Position numbers and translations under genes: made by a program. The notes under the pieces were generated by a model. That model worked only from the letters and a program-made list of their open reading frames with translations. It made no database searches and was not told the origin of the DNA. A stretch of 64,000 nucleotides of DNA from Flavobacterium sp. (GTDB taxonomy: Bacteria > Bacteroidota > Bacteroidia > Flavobacteriales > Flavobacteriaceae). This document shows, one piece after another, positions 18,005-26,835 of the stretch (position 1 is its first letter; every line of letters begins with the position of its first letter). The stretch is from contig NZ_JAIXYH010000088.1 in assembly GCF_027490375.1 (NCBI RefSeq), positions 1 through 64,000 on the forward strand, written 5' to 3'.

Positions 18005-18472
18005 TTGAGTTCGGAGTTAGTTGTTCCTTTTGAAACGGAAGAAGGTTACCAGTATATAGTTACTTTTACCGAATTTAAGAGTATTGACGTAAAGTTTGGA
18101 ATTCCGCTAGTAGATGTTTCCATAGCGTTACTTTCGGCAAATATTGAAACGAATTCGTTAAAGACACTTAATAAGTTTATTCGTATCGTGTTGGATTATT
18201 TGAATTTAAACAATGTTATACTGTACTATTATTGTGATACTTCACCAGTAAAAATCAGACGCAACCGTAAAGAGAAATTCAGCAATCAGGAATTTCGATT
18301 TAACTTATTTTTGAAAATGTTCAATAAGTTGAAGACCGATGACTACTTTTTACAAGCGGTTGTCATCACCGATCTCCAAAATGGGAATCATTATACTTCG
18401 TTGATATCAAAAATTAGCAATAAAGAAAATGTTGAACTTGTAACAAAGGAGTTGCAAAAATTTGATAAATGA
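18005..18472 (+). CDS. DUF6169-like hypothetical protein
   Basis: 155 residues starting at TTG, 6 nt after the stop of the 46-residue gene; no ATG or GTG lies closer. It is alpha/beta: VVPFETEEGYQYIVTFTEF, a helix LNKFIRIVLDYLNLN, then VILYYYCDTSP and KIRRNRKEKFSNQEFRFNLF. From memory it resembles the Bacteroidota family DUF6169, which has no known role. The small gene in front suggests a two-component cassette, perhaps toxin-antitoxin-like; this is inference from layout only. Confidence 0.6.
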   Translation: MSSELVVPFETEEGYQYIVTFTEFKSIDVKFGIPLVDVSIALLSANIETNSLKTLNKFIRIVLDYLNLNNVILYYYCDTSPVKIRRNRKEKFSNQEFRFNLFLKMFNKLKTDDYFLQAVVITDLQNGNHYTSLISKISNKENVELVTKELQKFDK

Positions 18473-18663
18473 AAAATCGTAGGTTTTTGAAATGTAGTTT
18501 TCTTGTCCGAATTACGATGTAAGAAAATTTCGAATGGTGAAGTTTAGTGTTTTAAATCGTAATTACGAATACGGACGGTTTAAAAACGAATCAAAAGAAA
18601 GTAATTTGAATGTTAAAACCATCATTTTCCTTTTCGTATCGTTCTTCCCAACCAAGCAGCATC

Positions 18664-18769
18664 AGGTGGTTTGCTGTTGCGGCAGGGATTGCAGTGGAAA
18701 TCCTGTAGTTGCGTAGTTTACGGAGCGGCTACAGATTGGAACGGAAAGCCCGCTCGGCCGCCCAAAAAA
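18664..18769 (+). repeat. Flavobacterial palindromic intergenic repeat, copy B (diverged)
   Basis: Left arm GGCAGGGATTGCAGTGGAAA, right arm AGATTGGAACGGAAAGCCCG, ending GGCCGCCC and an A run. It has the same plan as copy A (GGAT, AGnGGnAnnCC, AGAT, CGGAAAGC), but with different bases. It fills most of the 308-bp gap between the DUF6169-like gene and hutI and may help terminate both. Nothing else is seen in that gap. Confidence 0.5.
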
Positions 18770-18780
18770 AACAAAACGTA

Positions 18781-20010
18781 TTAGTTGATTACGCGCTCGA
18801 TCGGGTTGTTTCCGAAATAATAGGGAATTTCCCAGTACGAACGCATTGGTTTTGTGATAATTAGTTGCGCGCGTTTTCCTACGGCTATGCTGCCTAATTC
18901 GTGCTGTAATTCGAGTGCAAATGCCGCGTTTAGTGTTGCTGCGTTCAGGGCTTGCTCGGCAGTTAACTTCATTTGAATGCAGGCTAACGCCACCACAAAA
19001 TTCATGTTTAAACTCGGACTTGTCCCAGGATTGAAATCGGTTGCCAAAACCAACGGAATGTTTCGCTGCATCAATTCTTTTGCTGGCGTGTACGGAATTT
19101 GAATGAAGAACGAGCAGGAGGGAAGCGCCACCGCTACCGTTTTACTGTTGGCAAGCGCGTCGTAATCCTGGGGTGCCATAACTTCGAGATGGTCGACACT
19201 CAAAGCGCCGTGTTTTACTGCCGTTGTAATGCCTCCGATTGTTGTAAACTGATTGACGTGAATCTTTGGCTTTAGCTGGTATTGCGCCGCAGCGGCCAAA
19301 ATACGCTCGGTTTGCGCACTGTTGAAATAATTGGTTTCCAAAAAAACATCGATATACTCCGCAATTTCCAAGGCAGCAACTTGCGGCAGCGTTTCGTTGA
19401 TGATTAAATCGACATACGCATCCGGATTGCTTTTAAATGCTGTAGGAACCGCGTGCGCCGCCAAATACGTAGCTTTAATCGGAATCGGACTCGCCGCACG
19501 CAAACGCTCGATAACGCGCAGCATTTTTAATTCGGCCTCGGTCGATAATCCGTAACCGGTTTTAATTTCAATCGCGCCCGTACCCAATTGAATAGCTTGT
19601 TGCAAACGTTCATAAGCGGCTTGATACAACGTTTCTTCATCCGTTTTTGCCAATAATGCAGCCGAATTCAAAATACCGCCGCCTTTTTCGGCAATTTCGG
19701 CATAGGTCAAGCCTTGAATTCGATCGGCAAACTCGAGTGTACGATCGCCGGCATACACCAAATGCGTATGCGAATCGATGTACGCCGGCAAAACCAAGCG
19801 ATGGCTGCAATCAATTTCCGTGTAACCTTCGATTGAACCTAGGTTTTCCATGTGTCCGAAGGCTTCGATGCGTCCGTCGGAGATTTTTAAAAATGCATTT
19901 TCCAGCAACGGAAGTTCGTTAAAATCGGTTCCTACTAAGGGTTTTTCGGGAGTTTCGCGTACTTGAAGCAGTTGTGCGATGTGCGTTAAAACGGTTTTCG
20001 TTGCGATCAT
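18781..20010 (-). CDS. hutI: Imidazolonepropionase
   Basis: 409 residues from the ATG at 20010 (start MIATKTVLTHIAQLLQV). A 44-codon upstream extension with a cysteine run is out of place in this family and was dropped. The enzyme hydrolyses imidazolone-5-propionate to N-formimino-glutamate in histidine degradation. Amidohydrolase marks are DSHTHLVYAGDR (metal HxH), YLAAHAVP, HVNQF and DHLE, and ATDFNPG (metal Asp) near the C-terminus. No hutH, hutU or hutG is nearby, so the pathway is scattered or lies outside the window. Divergent from corA. Confidence 0.92.
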   Translation of the reverse strand: MIATKTVLTHIAQLLQVRETPEKPLVGTDFNELPLLENAFLKISDGRIEAFGHMENLGSIEGYTEIDCSHRLVLPAYIDSHTHLVYAGDRTLEFADRIQGLTYAEIAEKGGGILNSAALLAKTDEETLYQAAYERLQQAIQLGTGAIEIKTGYGLSTEAELKMLRVIERLRAASPIPIKATYLAAHAVPTAFKSNPDAYVDLIINETLPQVAALEIAEYIDVFLETNYFNSAQTERILAAAAQYQLKPKIHVNQFTTIGGITTAVKHGALSVDHLEVMAPQDYDALANSKTVAVALPSCSFFIQIPYTPAKELMQRNIPLVLATDFNPGTSPSLNMNFVVALACIQMKLTAEQALNAATLNAAFALELQHELGSIAVGKRAQLIITKPMRSYWEIPYYFGNNPIERVIN

Positions 20011-20162
20011 AATGAGTAGAAAATGCGTCGGTTTATTTGTTTGCAGTTCTTGCGAAAGTACCAAAGAAATAGAAAAGCAACAGCATAGAAAAACGCTAGA
20101 GCGGATTTTTGCCGTATTGTTTTGAAATCGGTTACAGCTCACTATCTTTATTCAAAAAAGTT

Positions 20163-21242
20163 TTGCAGCGCATCAAATACAATCGAGTACGAAAAGTTCA
20201 GCCTAATTTCGCGGAATATACCGGAACGCATACGAGCGAACCTATTGAAGTTCAGTTATTTGTTTACGATTCGGAAGGTTACGAAGAGTATTTAAATCCG
20301 AGTTTGGAAAAAATTAAATTCGAGTTAACCGATCCGGAAGAAAAACATGATATTAAATGGCTGAATATCCACGGATTACACGATGTTAAACTCATACAAT
20401 CGATTGGCGATATACTTGAACTGAATCCGTATGTCGTGGGCGATGTGCTCAATGTAAATCGACGCGCTCGTTTAGATGAATTTGATGATGTGCTATTTTT
20501 TAGTATCAAATCGGTTCTTCTCGGAGACGACAGCAAATTGTACGTCGACCAAATTAGTTTTCTATTAAAAGACAATACATTGGTTTCGTTTCAAGAGAAG
20601 CGCAGTGCTTTTTTCTCGCATTTGCGTGAGCGAATTCGCAGTGGAGCAGGAATTATTCGCAAAAAGAAGAACGATTATTTGCTGTATGTTATGCTTGATG
20701 CCGTAATTGAAAATTTCTTTATTACGATTGAGCATTATGAAGATCGTATTGAATTGTTAATGGTAGAAGCCAAGAACAATCACAAAGCCGAATTTTTAGA
20801 ACAAATTGAGCGTTTACGAGAAGAAACCAGCTTTTTAAAACGCAACATTATTCCGTTGCGCGATGCGTTATATACCTTGAAAGAAATTCGCGAAGACGAT
20901 GATTTTGAGCGTATTTCGAAGTCGAATTATGTCTTTTTTGCGCGTTTATACCAGAAATGTTTGGAGATCATCGAACAATTGGAATACGATAATAAGACCT
21001 TGGAAAGTGCTGCAAATGTTTTCTTTTCATCGCAATCGCAAAAGATGAATCAGATTATGAAAACGCTTACGATTTTCTCGGTGATATTCATGCCTTTAAC
21101 CTTTATCGTTGGCGTTTATGGAATGAATTTCGAGCACATGCCCGAGTTGAAATCGGTTTACGGCTATCCGGGCGTTTGGTTGGTTATGTTATTTTCGGTT
21201 GTTGCAATGGTAATTTACTTTAAGAAGAAAAAGTGGTTTTAA
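20163..21242 (+). CDS. corA: CorA-family magnesium/cobalt transporter
   Basis: 359 residues from the TTG chosen here. The long cytosolic domain (1-295) has the helical stalk HYEDRIELLMVEAKNNHKAE, then two C-terminal membrane helices: TLTIFSVIFMPLTFIVGVYGMNF, with the GMN selectivity signature, and VWLVMLFSVVAMVIYFKKKKWF, ending in a basic tail. It forms pentameric Mg2+ channels in the inner membrane. The start is uncertain: the frame is open to a TTG at 20109, but an imperfect -7 box TATCTTTA (20143-20150) argues for the downstream start. Confidence 0.88.
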   Translation: MQRIKYNRVRKVQPNFAEYTGTHTSEPIEVQLFVYDSEGYEEYLNPSLEKIKFELTDPEEKHDIKWLNIHGLHDVKLIQSIGDILELNPYVVGDVLNVNRRARLDEFDDVLFFSIKSVLLGDDSKLYVDQISFLLKDNTLVSFQEKRSAFFSHLRERIRSGAGIIRKKKNDYLLYVMLDAVIENFFITIEHYEDRIELLMVEAKNNHKAEFLEQIERLREETSFLKRNIIPLRDALYTLKEIREDDDFERISKSNYVFFARLYQKCLEIIEQLEYDNKTLESAANVFFSSQSQKMNQIMKTLTIFSVIFMPLTFIVGVYGMNFEHMPELKSVYGYPGVWLVMLFSVVAMVIYFKKKKWF

Positions 21243-21269
21243 CAATTTCACGTTGAACTCGTATAAAGC

Positions 21270-21292
21270 AAAAAACGGCTCCGAAGAGCCGC
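21270..21292 (-). terminator. Rho-independent terminator, fumC side
   Basis: Stem CGGCTC / GAGCCG (21276-21281 and 21286-21291) with a 4-nt loop. On the minus strand it is followed by TTTTTTGC, so it terminates fumC. It may also weakly serve the convergent corA. Confidence 0.75.
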
Positions 21293-21300
21293 TTTCAAGT

Positions 21301-22698
21301 TTAGTTGATTTTTCCAACCATATCTTCTGCTTTTACCCAAGCATCGAAATCAGCTTCGGAAACATAACCTAAACGAACGGCTTCTTCTTTGAGAGTCGTT
21401 CCGTTTTTGTGTGCTGTTTGCGCAATTTCAGCTGCTTTATAATAACCAATTTTAGTGTTTAACGCTGTAACAAGCATTAACGAATTGTCTACCAATTCTT
21501 TGATTCGCTTGTAATTAGGCTCGATTCCTTGGGCGCAATGTTCGTCGAAAGACAGACACGCATCGGCAATTAATCTCGCAGATTGTAAGAAGTTTGCAGC
21601 CATAACGGGTTTAAATACATTAAGCTCGTAATGACCTTGCATACCGCCAACGCTAATAGCTACGTCGTTGCCCATCACTTGCGCACAAACCATTGTCATA
21701 GCTTCGCATTGGGTTGGATTGACTTTACCTGGCATAATTGAAGATCCAGGTTCGTTTTCTGGAATGAAAATCTCGCCAATTCCAGAACGTGGGCCTGAAG
21801 CAAGCATACGAATATCGTTCGCAATTTTATTTAGTGAAACGGCCAGTTGCTTGAGAGCACCGTGCGATTCTACAATAGCGTCGTGCGAGGCTAAAGCTTC
21901 AAATTTATTAGGTGCAGTCACGAACGGAAGTCCGGTGAATTTTGCAATGTATTCGGCAACTAAAACGTCGTAACCCTCTGGCGTATTGAGTCCGGTTCCT
22001 ACGGCAGTTCCGCCGAGCGCCAATTCACGTAAGTGAGCTAAAGTGTTTTCCAGCGCTTTCATTCCGTAGTCGAGCTGCGCTACGTAACCGCTTAGTTCTT
22101 GTCCGAGTGTAAGCGGAGTAGCATCCATCAAGTGCGTACGTCCAATTTTCACCACGTTTTTGTATGCAACTGCTTTTTCGTGTAAGGTATCACGAAGCTT
22201 TTTCACAGCAGGAAGTGTACGACTTACGACAGATTTATATGCAGCAATGTGCATTCCTGTTGGGAAAGTATCGTTACTGGACTGCGATTTATTCACATCG
22301 TCGTTTGCTTTCACGAAAGCTTCGCCTTCACCAATTTTTCCACCCATAAGAACTTGGGCTCGGTTTGCAATAACTTCGTTTACGTTCATGTTGCTTTGGG
22401 TTCCAGAGCCGGTTTGCCAAATTACAAGTGGAAATTCGGCATCGAGTTTTCCGGCAAGAATCTCGTCGCAAACTTGTGCAATAGCATCTCTTTTTTCTGT
22501 TGAAAGTACACCTAATTCGCAATTTGCATAGGCTGCGGCTTTTTTCAAATAGGCAAAACCTTCGATGATTTCTTTTGGCATAGAGCCAGGTTCACCAATT
22601 TTGAAATTATTGCGAGAGCGTTCGGTTTGTGCGCCCCAGTATTGGTTTGCAGGAACTTTCACTTCGCCCATGGTGTCTTTTTCAATACGATATTCCAT
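21301..22698 (-). CDS. fumC: Class II fumarate hydratase
   Basis: 465 residues, the normal length. It interconverts fumarate and malate in the TCA cycle and needs no iron-sulfur cluster. The lyase-1 superfamily signature [17 protein letters not shown] lies near residue 315. [20 protein letters not shown] (~95) and [16 protein letters not shown] (~185) complete the active site shared between subunits. The C-terminal tail ends [19 protein letters not shown]. It would also consume the fumarate predicted from the aromatic catabolic cluster at 40-50 kb. Confidence 0.95.
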   Translation of the reverse strand: MEYRIEKDTMGEVKVPANQYWGAQTERSRNNFKIGEPGSMPKEIIEGFAYLKKAAAYANCELGVLSTEKRDAIAQVCDEILAGKLDAEFPLVIWQTGSGTQSNMNVNEVIANRAQVLMGGKIGEGEAFVKANDDVNKSQSSNDTFPTGMHIAAYKSVVSRTLPAVKKLRDTLHEKAVAYKNVVKIGRTHLMDATPLTLGQELSGYVAQLDYGMKALENTLAHLRELALGGTAVGTGLNTPEGYDVLVAEYIAKFTGLPFVTAPNKFEALASHDAIVESHGALKQLAVSLNKIANDIRMLASGPRSGIGEIFIPENEPGSSIMPGKVNPTQCEAMTMVCAQVMGNDVAISVGGMQGHYELNVFKPVMAANFLQSARLIADACLSFDEHCAQGIEPNYKRIKELVDNSLMLVTALNTKIGYYKAAEIAQTAHKNGTTLKEEAVRLGYVSEADFDAWVKAEDMVGKIN

Positions 22699-22767
22699 TT
22701 TTTCTAGGATTTTTTTCGATTATTAGGTTATTGACGTGCTGTTTGTTTTGGCTTTTAAAAAGCTGTT

Positions 22768-22775
22768 CAAAAGTA
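22768..22775 (-). promoter_or_regulatory. -7 box TACTTTTG for fumC
   Basis: Exact TAnnTTTG on the minus strand, giving a 5' leader of about 60 nt to the fumC ATG. Confidence 0.45.
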
Positions 22776-22832
22776 ATTATTAGAAGTCTTTAAAAAAAGT
22801 GATATTTTATCTGATTACAGTCTAAAATAAAT

Positions 22833-22840
22833 TACTTTTG
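22833..22840 (+). promoter_or_regulatory. -7 box TACTTTTG for the 57-residue membrane protein
   Basis: Exact TAnnTTTG, with TCTG (22810-22813) at the -33 position and a 19-nt spacer. It ends 26 nt before ATG 22867. Confidence 0.55.
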
Positions 22841-22866
22841 TAGGGAATTCACTTAATACCGGTACT

Positions 22867-23040
22867 ATGTTTGAATTTCAGCAGTATCTCGGGTTCTTAG
22901 TATTCTTGACGATCTTGACTATTGGATTCTGGCTTATGTTTTTTCTCGTAAGTTTTGTATTCTATTGGGTTGGAGGTGCGAGCATGAATATGATTAAGGA
23001 ACGCCGCGAACAAAAAAAGCAGGCTCAGTTAGAGTCTTAA
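22867..23040 (+). CDS. Small single-pass membrane protein, 57 residues
   Basis: It has a promoter in front and a strong terminator immediately behind, so it is a complete single-gene transcription unit. One long membrane helix (about residues 8-35, FLVFLTILTIGFWLMFFLVS) is followed by a charged cytosolic tail NMIKERREQKKQAQLES. The positive tail suggests N-out/C-in orientation. I recognise no family; possibilities are a small regulator of a membrane complex or a cation-transport accessory. Confidence 0.65.
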   Translation: MFEFQQYLGFLVFLTILTIGFWLMFFLVSFVFYWVGGASMNMIKERREQKKQAQLES

Positions 23041-23076
23041 AAAAAGAGGTGATTTAGGTCACCTCTTTTTGTTTTT
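23041..23076. terminator. Bidirectional rho-independent terminator
   Basis: Perfect 12-bp stem, AAAAAGAGGTGA (23041-23052) / TCACCTCTTTTT (23059-23070), with a 6-nt loop, followed by GTTTTT. The A/T ends give a U run on both strands, serving the 57-residue gene and the convergent protease gene. Confidence 0.9.
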
Positions 23077-23094
23077 ATTCGAATCAATCTATTC

Positions 23095-25263
23095 TTAGCG
23101 TTTCAAAAACTTAAAATTCGTTTGAACATCGGTTCCGGTAATTTTTGCGATGTAGGAACCTTGAGCTAAGGCTGCGGTGTTCACTTGAAGCATGCTGCCA
23201 CTATTTTGTTGGTCAATTACTTTTCTACCATCCATACTGAAAATTTCAATTTTTTGGATGTCGATTGAAGCGCGCACCGTTAAAACAGCTGTTGTTGGGT
23301 TTGGATAATACTGTAAATCAATATATTGGTTTTCAGAAACTCCAAGTGTTAGGCAGGAAACTTCTGCAGTAAACCCTAAATCGGAGATAAAACCGTCAGA
23401 GAAGAATTCTAAAGTTAAAGCACCATTCGCTGCGGTGCTAGTTACCATTTCAGGAACGTCGACACCAGTGAATTGACCAACAAGTGTTGCGTCTGGACCT
23501 GGGTAAACGCCGTTATAAATAGTTAAGAAATCATAATCCTGTTCCAAAAAGAATTCGGTAAAAGTGATTTTAATTGCCGAATCAAAAGTCGTGGGAATGA
23601 TTTGACGCACCCAACGTTCGTTATCTTGATATTCGCCGATAGAGCCGCCGGTGTCGGTGATAACAATGGGAGATTCGCACCAGTTTGCAGCTGTAGCAAA
23701 AAGTACCGAAGCTGCTGAACCCGTTACATTCTCTGGACAATCGGGACGCACAAAAAAGCGGTAAAAGGTATTTGGAATTAAAGAGCCGATTGCTGCTTGT
23801 TGACCCGTAAGTGGGATAAAATTCATTTGATCTACTGAAAACGGATAAATTCCGGCAGAGATTTCATAATTCGTCGCTGGAATTTCGTCGTTCCATGTAA
23901 AACTGGCTGTGGTATCAGTTATGTTATTTGCTACTAAATTCGACACCAATGTGATACACGTATTAATACAATCGGTGCTTAAACAGGTAGAATTATTGAT
24001 GGCCGTTTGCATACGCGCAGCGGGTTGTGGCCCGAAACCATTAATCAAATTCACTCCGATTTCTGGTAAAATATGGCAGTAACTCATGATGGTTCCGCCA
24101 ACTCCAGGCTCAGGAAGCGAACCAAATTCACAGTCGCCTTCTGCAAAAAATTCACTAAAAGTTGTCCCACATCCGTCGATAGGTGTGTCGTTTCCGTTCC
24201 AGTAACAACCGTGTGTATGTTGAGAACCAAACAAATGACCTAATTCATGCGTAACTACGTTTACAGGCCACGAATACAAGGGAAGGTCTTCAAAAAACAA
24301 ATCAACGTCGCTGTATGAAAAATTCTGCTCGTTACACAAACCATTAATTGTTACTGCAACACCTCCAAGCGCACCTTCATCGATTCCTAATAGCATGCCA
24401 ACATCTCCATTAAATGTAGGTCGAAAAGTGTTGAATCCAAACAAATAATCGACTGATGTTTCTCCGCTGTACGAATCGGGAGTTGTCCAAATGAAAATAC
24501 TTTTTAAAGCGGTATTTACTTCGTCGTTATCAAAAATGGTTTGTACATTATTAAAAAGCGATTCCATCCATGCGGTGGTTTCTGCTTCGCTACTGTTGTT
24601 TTCTAGGTAAATAGCATGATCGATTTCGTAATAATTCGTTACACAACGGCTGGTGGTGGCAACTGCACTCGTTTCAGCTGTTAGTTCCGTTGGCTTTTCT
24701 TTTACAGCGCAATTAAACTCATTCGACTTCTTTAAGTTAACGTCTGAGTATAGTATGTGCGAAAATGCAGATGTGTTGTTCTTTAACTTACCAAGGTTTA
24801 AATTACCAAATGTTTCAGTAGCAATGATTCCATTAATTTGATTTGGGTAAATATTCAAAGAAACTAATGAACGGTTTAATCCGGATACAGTTCCTCGATA
24901 ATGTGCCGCCTGCAAAAAGTTTGCGAACGATCCTTGAGGAGTTAGCACCTCGAAATCAGCAGATTTAATATCGACTCTATAGAGATTGATATCCAAAATC
25001 TGATTTTGGTATGGCAGCGATATTCGTATAAACTCGGGCTGTGCAGTAAGCAGACTTTGTACCGTTCCGAAATTTACATTTAGAACCGTTGCATCCGAAA
25101 CTTGCGCGGTATTTCGCGTATCGTTAGCATGATTTGCAATAAGATTTTGCGTTTGAAAAACGGTTCCTGCGGCAAGAAGTTGGTCGACTTTCTTTTCGAC
25201 TCGTCCTTTGTTCTGTGCAAAGACGCCGGCAGACATCAATAAAAAGAGTAGAATTCGTTTCAT
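23095..25263 (-). CDS. Secreted M12B-like zinc metalloprotease with CUB-like and T9SS sorting domains
   Basis: 722 residues. Signal peptide (ILLFLLMSAGVFAQN), propeptide-like region (30-200), then a reprolysin-type catalytic domain with HELGHLFGSQHTHGCYW (~345), matching HExxHxxGxxH, and the Met-turn region GTIMSYCH. Next come a fibronectin-III-like stretch (~450-530), a CUB-like domain (WCESPIVITDTGGSIGEYQD to FTAEVSC, ~545-650) and a C-terminal type A sorting domain (YYPNPTTAVLTV...FKFLKR). It should cross the outer membrane through T9SS and be released or attached to the surface to degrade external protein. Monocistronic. Confidence 0.92.
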   Translation of the reverse strand: MKRILLFLLMSAGVFAQNKGRVEKKVDQLLAAGTVFQTQNLIANHANDTRNTAQVSDATVLNVNFGTVQSLLTAQPEFIRISLPYQNQILDINLYRVDIKSADFEVLTPQGSFANFLQAAHYRGTVSGLNRSLVSLNIYPNQINGIIATETFGNLNLGKLKNNTSAFSHILYSDVNLKKSNEFNCAVKEKPTELTAETSAVATTSRCVTNYYEIDHAIYLENNSSEAETTAWMESLFNNVQTIFDNDEVNTALKSIFIWTTPDSYSGETSVDYLFGFNTFRPTFNGDVGMLLGIDEGALGGVAVTINGLCNEQNFSYSDVDLFFEDLPLYSWPVNVVTHELGHLFGSQHTHGCYWNGNDTPIDGCGTTFSEFFAEGDCEFGSLPEPGVGGTIMSYCHILPEIGVNLINGFGPQPAARMQTAINNSTCLSTDCINTCITLVSNLVANNITDTTASFTWNDEIPATNYEISAGIYPFSVDQMNFIPLTGQQAAIGSLIPNTFYRFFVRPDCPENVTGSAASVLFATAANWCESPIVITDTGGSIGEYQDNERWVRQIIPTTFDSAIKITFTEFFLEQDYDFLTIYNGVYPGPDATLVGQFTGVDVPEMVTSTAANGALTLEFFSDGFISDLGFTAEVSCLTLGVSENQYIDLQYYPNPTTAVLTVRASIDIQKIEIFSMDGRKVIDQQNSGSMLQVNTAALAQGSYIAKITGTDVQTNFKFLKR

Positions 25264-25303
25264 ATTTGTGTTTTAATCTCGATTCAAAATATAGATACGT
25301 AAA

Positions 25304-26566
25304 TTAGGTATTGGTTGGTTCAACAGCTTGTTGAAATTCAAAAAGTTCCAAATCAAAATATGGAACCGCAGCAAAGATATGGTCAAAAATATCAGCCATA
25401 ATGTACTCATAATTTTCAAAACGCTTGTCGGCAGAAAAACAGTAAATCTCCAAAGGAATTCCGTTAGGAGTAGGTTGTAACTGTCGGCACAACAAAATCA
25501 TATCTTTTTGAATCCCCGGATAATGGCTTAAATACTGTGTGATATATTTACGAAAAACACCAAAATTTGTGAGATTGCGTCCGTTGATCAAAACAGATTT
25601 ATCGATATTTCGTTGTGCATTAAATCTATTAATATCTGCTGATCGTGTATCTAAATATTCCTTAATCAATTGAATCGACTTCAAGCGTTCGATATCTGAA
25701 TCTTCTAAAAATCGTATGCTGTGTGATTTTATTAGAATATGACGCTTAATTCTGCGACCGGGCGAATCGAGCATGCCACGCCAGTTTTGAAAAGAATCTG
25801 AAATCAGCGAGTAGGTGGGAATTGTAGTTGTTGTATTATCGAAATTACGCACTTTAACCGTTGCGAGGTTAATCTCAATAACATCGCCATCGGCACCAAA
25901 TTTGGTCATCGTTATCCAATCGCCGATACGAACCATATCATTAACTGACACTTGAATGCTAGCGACGAAGCCTAAGATTGTATCTTTGAAAATCAATAAA
26001 ATAATCGCAGAAATAGCTCCGAAAGTTGTTAATAAAGTTGCCGGTTTTGTGTTGAAAATGAGCATGATTATCATGATTACGCCGTACGTTGTTAGGGTGA
26101 TCATGATAACTTGTAAGTAGCTGTCTATTGGTTTGTCGCTAAATCTGCGAAGCGACTTTAAATAATCGCGTAAAGCGCTTAGTATTGTTCGGATGATGTA
26201 CAGCACTAAGATGATGATGTATACCCGAACGACGGTGGCAAAAATTCCTTCCCAATAGTCGAAACGAACTAAAATAACAGGTACTGAATGCTTTATGAAC
26301 CAGAGTGGCAGCAACTGTGCAGCATACTTTGCCGTTTTATTAGACACGAGTAAATCATCGAATTTTGTTTTCGTTTTACGTGCCGTTACGATCATCAAAT
26401 AAACCAAACAATACTTGGCAACGCGATACAAAACAACAGCTAAAACAATCATGATAGCCGTGTTTATCAGCACCGAAGTATAGGCGTTTAGTGTGTACGA
26501 AAATTCTAATTCCTTCAAAAATCGAGGAACCAGCTTGTACAAGTATTTGAGATAATTTTGAATCAA
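25304..26566 (-). CDS. MscS-family mechanosensitive channel (YbdG-like)
   Basis: 420 residues: about five membrane helices in the first 210 residues, the pore-lining segment LLTTFGAISAIILLIFKDTILGF (~180-200), then the cytoplasmic beta domain starting VSVNDMVRIGDWITMTKFGADGDVIEINLATVKVRNFDNTT. This conserved VRIGDWI...GDVIEI stretch defines MscS proteins. It opens under membrane tension to release solutes after osmotic down-shock. The ATG overlaps the stop of the DUF3817 gene by 4 nt, and it is third in the nhaA-DUF3817-mscS run, so the operon groups ion and osmotic functions. Confidence 0.9.
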   Translation of the reverse strand: MIQNYLKYLYKLVPRFLKELEFSYTLNAYTSVLINTAIMIVLAVVLYRVAKYCLVYLMIVTARKTKTKFDDLLVSNKTAKYAAQLLPLWFIKHSVPVILVRFDYWEGIFATVVRVYIIILVLYIIRTILSALRDYLKSLRRFSDKPIDSYLQVIMITLTTYGVIMIIMLIFNTKPATLLTTFGAISAIILLIFKDTILGFVASIQVSVNDMVRIGDWITMTKFGADGDVIEINLATVKVRNFDNTTTTIPTYSLISDSFQNWRGMLDSPGRRIKRHILIKSHSIRFLEDSDIERLKSIQLIKEYLDTRSADINRFNAQRNIDKSVLINGRNLTNFGVFRKYITQYLSHYPGIQKDMILLCRQLQPTPNGIPLEIYCFSADKRFENYEYIMADIFDHIFAAVPYFDLELFEFQQAVEPTNT

Positions 26567-26832
26567 AATAATTTCTTTTCAGCGTAAAAAGTTCCAAACG
26601 GAACCACAGATGCTAGCAATATTAACGCAGTTCGCTTCAAATCCCAATTTCGTTCGTCTTTAAGCATTATTGCGAAAATAACGTAAGCGATAAAAAGCAA
26701 GCCATGAGCCATTCCCACATATTTTACAGCCAGCGGATCACCCCAAATGTACTTTAATGGCATCGCAATAAAAAGCAAAATTAATAACGAAACACCTTCC
26801 AGTAAAGCTGTGAATTTAAATAATTTAAACAC
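26563..26832 (-). CDS. DUF3817 small integral membrane protein
   Basis: 89 residues with three membrane helices: FTALLEGVSLLILLFIAMPLKY, MAHGLLFIAYVIFAIML and ALILLASVVPFGTFYAEKKL. The patterns EGxSxLxLLxxAMPLKY, HGxLFxxY and VPFGTFxxEKxL are those of DUF3817 (YdzA-like), whose function is unknown. It starts 3 nt after the nhaA stop and overlaps the MscS gene by 4 nt. Confidence 0.85.
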   Translation of the reverse strand: MFKLFKFTALLEGVSLLILLFIAMPLKYIWGDPLAVKYVGMAHGLLFIAYVIFAIMLKDERNWDLKRTALILLASVVPFGTFYAEKKLF

Positions 26833-26835
26833 GAT

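Noticed and set aside
18534-18716. 60-codon frame before hutI
   Set aside because: The second half is the translation of repeat copy B (CCCGRDCSGNP), and no promoter was found.
19878-20142. 44-residue N-terminal extension of imidazolonepropionase
   Set aside because: Cysteine-rich, absent from the family's usual start, and a normal start MIATKTVLTHIAQLL exists at 20010.
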